64,000 nt of DNA from Methylococcaceae bacterium (GTDB taxonomy: Bacteria; Pseudomonadota; Gammaproteobacteria; Methylococcales; Methylomonadaceae): positions 1 to 64,000 of the forward strand of contig JAKIUK010000004.1 of the NCBI GenBank assembly GCA_021647585.1, written 5' to 3'. Each line of letters opens with the position of its first letter. Position 1 is the stretch's first letter. The translations under genes and the position numbers were made by a program. This document shows, one piece after another, positions 60,855 through 64,000 of this stretch. A model generated the notes under the pieces. It did not search any database, was not told where the DNA came from, and saw nothing but the letters and a program-made list of their open reading frames with translations.

Positions 60855-62564
60855 CTATAAGGGTTTAAATACTGACTCTTCAGCTTCTACCTGAATAATA
60901 CGAAACTCAACACGCATATTGGAACGCCAGTCTTGTTCTGTTTTTGGCGCACATGGCAAATTACCACAAATACCAGACTTTGGCGATGAAATACCATGTC
61001 CAACCACAGCAAATTGAGATGCATCCAATAAAACCCCTTTGCTTGATGCGAATTGGATTATGTTATCTCTGACGGCTTGCGCACGTCCCAGACTCAAATT
61101 TTTAGCACTCTGTTTAATTTGTCCCAAAACCACTTGTGGTACTGCTTCTTTATGTTTACGTAGGTAGCCCATAGGATCTGAATGCCCCTCTACTGTAATA
61201 ACTGCACCACCATAGGTTGATGCCAGATTAATTACTTTATTAAATGCATCCTGATAAAAGTCGACTGAAAATGTTTTTTGATTCGGAGCAAAATATACTT
61301 CAAATTTAAACAACTCACCTTGCTCCAGTGCCCCCTGTTGTTGTCGTTTACTGATCATTGATGCGACTTTAACCTTATCAAATTTTGGTACTTGTTTTTT
61401 CCCAGTATCTGTTAAACCAGCCTGTAGCAAAGCGTAATTCCAATCTGCTTTGGTAAACAGTACATCTCCTTTGACTAGGCCCAGTTGTGCCAATCCTTTT
61501 TGCACTTCCTGATTTATTATTTCTAGCCGTCGTGGATACTTTGAATTATTAAAAAATTGTACATTGCCATCAAAACCAACAAATTCAGCATCTAAATACA
61601 TACCCTCAGTATCCGCAATAGCCTGCTCACTGTCCAACAATGCTTTTGCTGATGCTTTTATCATCGTTTTATATGCAACCGATTTACTAGCCTTATTTTG
61701 CACAACCGCTTGCATAGTTTCAGTGGATTTCATCAAACCACGTACAAACTTTTCCACATCACTGCGATTTGATTGAAAGTAATCCGTACGAACTGCGTAT
61801 ACATCTGCAATGATACGGTTTGCCGTTTTTGTAGACATTAAAATCGAAGCACCTTTGACCGAGTCCTCTGACCCCGTTCCAATACTACCTCCAGATGTTA
61901 ATGCCAAAGCATCTGGAATTATTACAAATGCAGCATCTACATCCTGTTGGTAGAATGCTTCCATTGGAGAATTATCCGTACCCGTTAAATCTTTGACCCA
62001 GCGAATATTGACATCATTAGCTGTTAGTCCTGCATCAGTTAACACACGCATCATGTAATCAACATGTGGACCATATGCCTGGAGAACAATGGTTTTACCT
62101 TTCAAATCCTTGGTATTACGTATGCCAGGCTTCACTATCAATGCATCCCCTCCCGCCGACCAGGTTAATTGATAGATAATAACCGGACGAGTACGTGGAT
62201 CCTGGTTGAGTATATCCGATGCCTGATTGAGCATACCCAATGTACCACGTAGATAAGGAGTTTCTCCAGCCAGATAACTTTTGATCTGTTTAGAAAATAT
62301 ATCCTGTCTTATTAATCGATAGTTAAGACCCAGTTTACCTAGAATACTATCCGATTTGGTCATGGCAGAATCGCCATTGCCATGAAGTGTTGCAATATCA
62401 CCACCCCAGGTAATAATTGGTACTACGGTTGTATCAACTGTTCGAACATTGCCTACAGAACCCTTAACAACCTTGTTCATCGGTGCTATTTTGATGTAAT
62501 CAACTGCCTGTGCTGTTAGTGAGATACTCATCCCTAGCAACAATATTTTGAATTTAATGTGCAT
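60855..62564 (-). CDS. Solute-binding domain fused to OmpA peptidoglycan-binding domain (1)
   Basis: A 569-residue periplasmic protein. Order: cleavable signal peptide (ILLLGMSISLTAQA), TauA/NMT1-like binding domain (about 45-340; PIITWGGDIATLHGNGDSAM, RPVIIYQLTWSAGGDALIVK, GKTIVLQAYGPHVDYMMRVL, MEAFYQQDVDAAFVIIPDAL), a linker with a predicted helical repeat, and an OmpA-type domain (about 420-560; FKFEVYFAPNQKTFSVDFYQ, VITVEGHSDPMGYLRKHKEA, LSLGRAQAVRDNIIQF). The OmpA part has a disulfide-like CGNLPC loop. It is soluble and wall-bound, unlike its membrane-anchored relative at 58478. Start ATG at 62564. Confidence 0.88.
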   Translation of the reverse strand: MHIKFKILLLGMSISLTAQAVDYIKIAPMNKVVKGSVGNVRTVDTTVVPIITWGGDIATLHGNGDSAMTKSDSILGKLGLNYRLIRQDIFSKQIKSYLAGETPYLRGTLGMLNQASDILNQDPRTRPVIIYQLTWSAGGDALIVKPGIRNTKDLKGKTIVLQAYGPHVDYMMRVLTDAGLTANDVNIRWVKDLTGTDNSPMEAFYQQDVDAAFVIIPDALALTSGGSIGTGSEDSVKGASILMSTKTANRIIADVYAVRTDYFQSNRSDVEKFVRGLMKSTETMQAVVQNKASKSVAYKTMIKASAKALLDSEQAIADTEGMYLDAEFVGFDGNVQFFNNSKYPRRLEIINQEVQKGLAQLGLVKGDVLFTKADWNYALLQAGLTDTGKKQVPKFDKVKVASMISKRQQQGALEQGELFKFEVYFAPNQKTFSVDFYQDAFNKVINLASTYGGAVITVEGHSDPMGYLRKHKEAVPQVVLGQIKQSAKNLSLGRAQAVRDNIIQFASSKGVLLDASQFAVVGHGISSPKSGICGNLPCAPKTEQDWRSNMRVEFRIIQVEAEESVFKPL

Positions 62565-62605
62565 CTGGATCTCCTGTTATACAAAACCTTTTAATTCACG
62601 ATGTG

Positions 62606-63508
62606 TTAATTATGTACTCTGTTTTCTTCAGCCGTTAAAGTTTGAAATGAGTCCGGGTGATGCAAATTAAAATCCCGCACATGTTGACGTACCCTTGGTT
62701 CAAAGCCTTCTTCTCTAACTGTGCTGATAAAGTCTTTAAAGTTAGTATTTTGTTTGATTTCCGTAGAGCTCACCACTGACTCCAATTGGTAATCCGCAAC
62801 TATCTTACCTCCACGATTCACGTTATAGCTTTCACCTCGATCATCACTGTAATATTGTGATAATACTAACAATCGGCTACCCACAAAACAGGCTTCTTCC
62901 AGATCATGGGTAATAAAAAATATAGTAAGCTTTTCAGTTTCCCATAAATCCAGTAGAAATAGCTGCAAATCTTCACGAGTATCTGGGTCCAAAGCACCAA
63001 AAGGTTCGTCCATTAATAATACAGGTGGTTTCATAATGAGTGCCTGGGCAATTGCAACACGCTGCTGCATACCTCCGGACAATTCATAAGGAAATTTGTT
63101 TATTGCATCGCTCAACCTTACTTGCTCTAAATACGCCATTGCCTCATCCAGCCATTCATTATTCTTTGGCCACGGCAACCACCAACGTCCACTTGATAAC
63201 CTCTTACCCAGTAACACATTTTCCAAAACTGATAAATGTGGGAATAGAGAATATTTTTGAAATATGATACCGCGATTATGATCAGGAAAACTGACGGGGC
63301 TTCCTTCAATAATAATATTTCCTTTTGTTGGAGGTTCCTGTCCGAGGATTAGGCGCAACAAAGTCGATTTACCACAGCCACTTGGTCCTACCAGCGCACA
63401 TAATTCACCCGTAGAAACCGATAAATCAATATTATCCAATACCCGTTTATCACCGTAGCATTTTTCTATATCTTGCAGATAAATTTTATTTATTTTGTTT
63501 GTATCCAT
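62606..63508 (-). CDS. ABC transporter ATPase, TauB/NrtD-like
   Basis: A 300-residue ABC ATPase. Walker A VGPSGCGKSTLLRLI near residue 40, Q-loop FQKYSLFPHLSVLENVLLG, signature YELSGGMQQRVAIAQAL, Walker B VLLMDEPFGALDP and H-loop FITHDLEEA. Beyond the core is a C-terminal extension of about 60 residues (SSTEIKQNTNFKDFISTVRE and on). The TauB group works with NMT1-type binding proteins, which fits the neighbouring binding domains. The start shares one base with the permease stop. Confidence 0.93.
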   Translation of the reverse strand: MDTNKINKIYLQDIEKCYGDKRVLDNIDLSVSTGELCALVGPSGCGKSTLLRLILGQEPPTKGNIIIEGSPVSFPDHNRGIIFQKYSLFPHLSVLENVLLGKRLSSGRWWLPWPKNNEWLDEAMAYLEQVRLSDAINKFPYELSGGMQQRVAIAQALIMKPPVLLMDEPFGALDPDTREDLQLFLLDLWETEKLTIFFITHDLEEACFVGSRLLVLSQYYSDDRGESYNVNRGGKIVADYQLESVVSSTEIKQNTNFKDFISTVREEGFEPRVRQHVRDFNLHHPDSFQTLTAEENRVHN

Positions 63509-64000
63509 TACTGATTTTTCTCCTCACTCCAGGGAAATAATAGAAAATTTAACTTACGTAATAAAAAATCAAAACAAAATCCGAGTAGGGTAATCCATAG
63601 AACATAAGGAATAATAATATCCATAGCCAGATAACGTCGAACCAAAAATATTCGATATCCCAATCCATCAGTCGACGCAATCGCCTCAGCAGCAATTAAG
63701 AATAGCCATCCACCCCCGAGCACCAATCTAACAGAGTTTATTGCTCTAGGAAGAATTTGCGGCAATATGATACGATAGATAATAGCGGCTGATGAGGCTC
63801 CTAAAGTAAGTGATTTTACAATTTGTTGTTGAGGGATTTGCTTTACTGCCAAAAAAATATCTCGAGTCAAAATAGGAAATGTACCTATAAAAATCAAAGC
63901 AATCTTGGCTATTTCCCCAACCCCTAGACTAATGAACAAAATTGGTAAAATAGCTAAGGGTGGTACCATGGAAATAAATATAACAAAAGCAGATAGTAGA
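63508..64000 (-). CDS. ABC transporter permease (partial)
   Basis: The C-terminal 163 codons of a binding-protein-dependent permease of the TauC/SsuC group; the gene continues beyond base 64000. The cytoplasmic-loop motif is RDIFLAVKQIPQQQIVKSLT followed by LGASSAAIIYRIILPQILPR, the EAA loop; FISMVPPLAILPILFISLGV precedes it as part of membrane segments. The first visible codons read LLSAFVIFISM in frame with the rest, so the ATG at 63969 is not the true start. Overlaps the ATPase gene by one base. Confidence 0.88.
   Translation of the reverse strand, partial: LLSAFVIFISMVPPLAILPILFISLGVGEIAKIALIFIGTFPILTRDIFLAVKQIPQQQIVKSLTLGASSAAIIYRIILPQILPRAINSVRLVLGGGWLFLIAAEAIASTDGLGYRIFLVRRYLAMDIIIPYVLWITLLGFCFDFLLRKLNFLLFPWSEEKNQ

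Noticed and set aside
1..64000. tRNA, rRNA, prophage or CRISPR features
   Set aside because: I looked for cloverleaf signals, rRNA-like stretches, phage structural genes and regularly spaced repeats and found none I could support.

Overview
The window looks like the chromosome of an AT-rich gammaproteobacterium. The housekeeping genes (argA, cpdA, zipA, rnt, grxD, yoaA, yciO, rlmA, ubiG-gph/mupP-yciK) are gammaproteobacterial in type and arrangement. A Methylococcales-like relative is my guess from the flavour of the genes; no methane-oxidation gene is in view, so the order is uncertain. I see no rRNA, tRNA, CRISPR array or prophage.

Region 1 (1-5050) is a decayed chromosomal integron read leftwards. 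A truncated integrase gene (4668) and an attI-like stretch are followed by three cassettes on the left: a PD-(D/E)XK-like protein, an antibiotic-biosynthesis-monooxygenase protein, and a yefM-yoeB toxin-antitoxin pair lying in reverse. The cassettes are separated by attC sites. One attC is split by a complete group II intron on the opposite strand, and the array ends on the left at an insertion sequence. Region 2 (5300-16400) holds core metabolism: a SpmAB-like membrane protein, mtaB, rnt, grxD, arginine synthesis (argD, argF, argA), ilvD and cpdA. Region 3 (17100-22100) is a hybrid sensor kinase coupled to a REC-EAL protein whose EAL site is degenerate, then a decayed amidase locus. Region 4 (22100-28230) carries zipA-smc facing queF, an FlhB-like gene and psd. 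Region 5 (28400-41100) holds an orphan LapG-type peptidase, a PfkB kinase, a leftward block rluB-scpB-scpA-M50 protease-yciO-tsaB-yoaA, two envelope or signalling proteins of unknown role and a MinD/FlhG-like ATPase broken by an amber codon. Region 6 (41100-48700) is repeat-rich with small exported proteins, an EAL remnant and rlmA, ubiG, gph/mupP, yciK, sufT.

Region 7 (48700-55100) is accessory lipid or polyketide chemistry: an acyl-CoA dehydrogenase, two flavoenzymes of the flavin-dependent-halogenase superfamily, a ketosynthase, a chain-length-factor-like protein and a lipoprotein. It resembles a fragment of an aryl-polyene-type cluster without carrier protein, dehydratase or ketoreductase.

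Region 8 (55300-64000, running off the end) is the strongest candidate for an undescribed system. Eight leftward genes, closely spaced and overlapping by 1 nt at two junctions, encode an ABC permease and ATPase, two proteins that fuse an NMT1/TauA-type solute-binding domain to a C-terminal OmpA peptidoglycan-binding domain, a von Willebrand factor A lipoprotein, an XpaC-like membrane coiled-coil protein, a TelA-family protein and a free solute-binding protein of the type found beside urea carboxylase. I read it as a cell-wall-anchored small-molecule sensing or uptake machine linked to the TelA/XpaC envelope-stress module; this is inference.

Non-coding DNA is full of miniature inverted-repeat elements. 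I recognise at least five families, two with visible 4-bp target duplications, so the genome has been an active host for small mobile elements.
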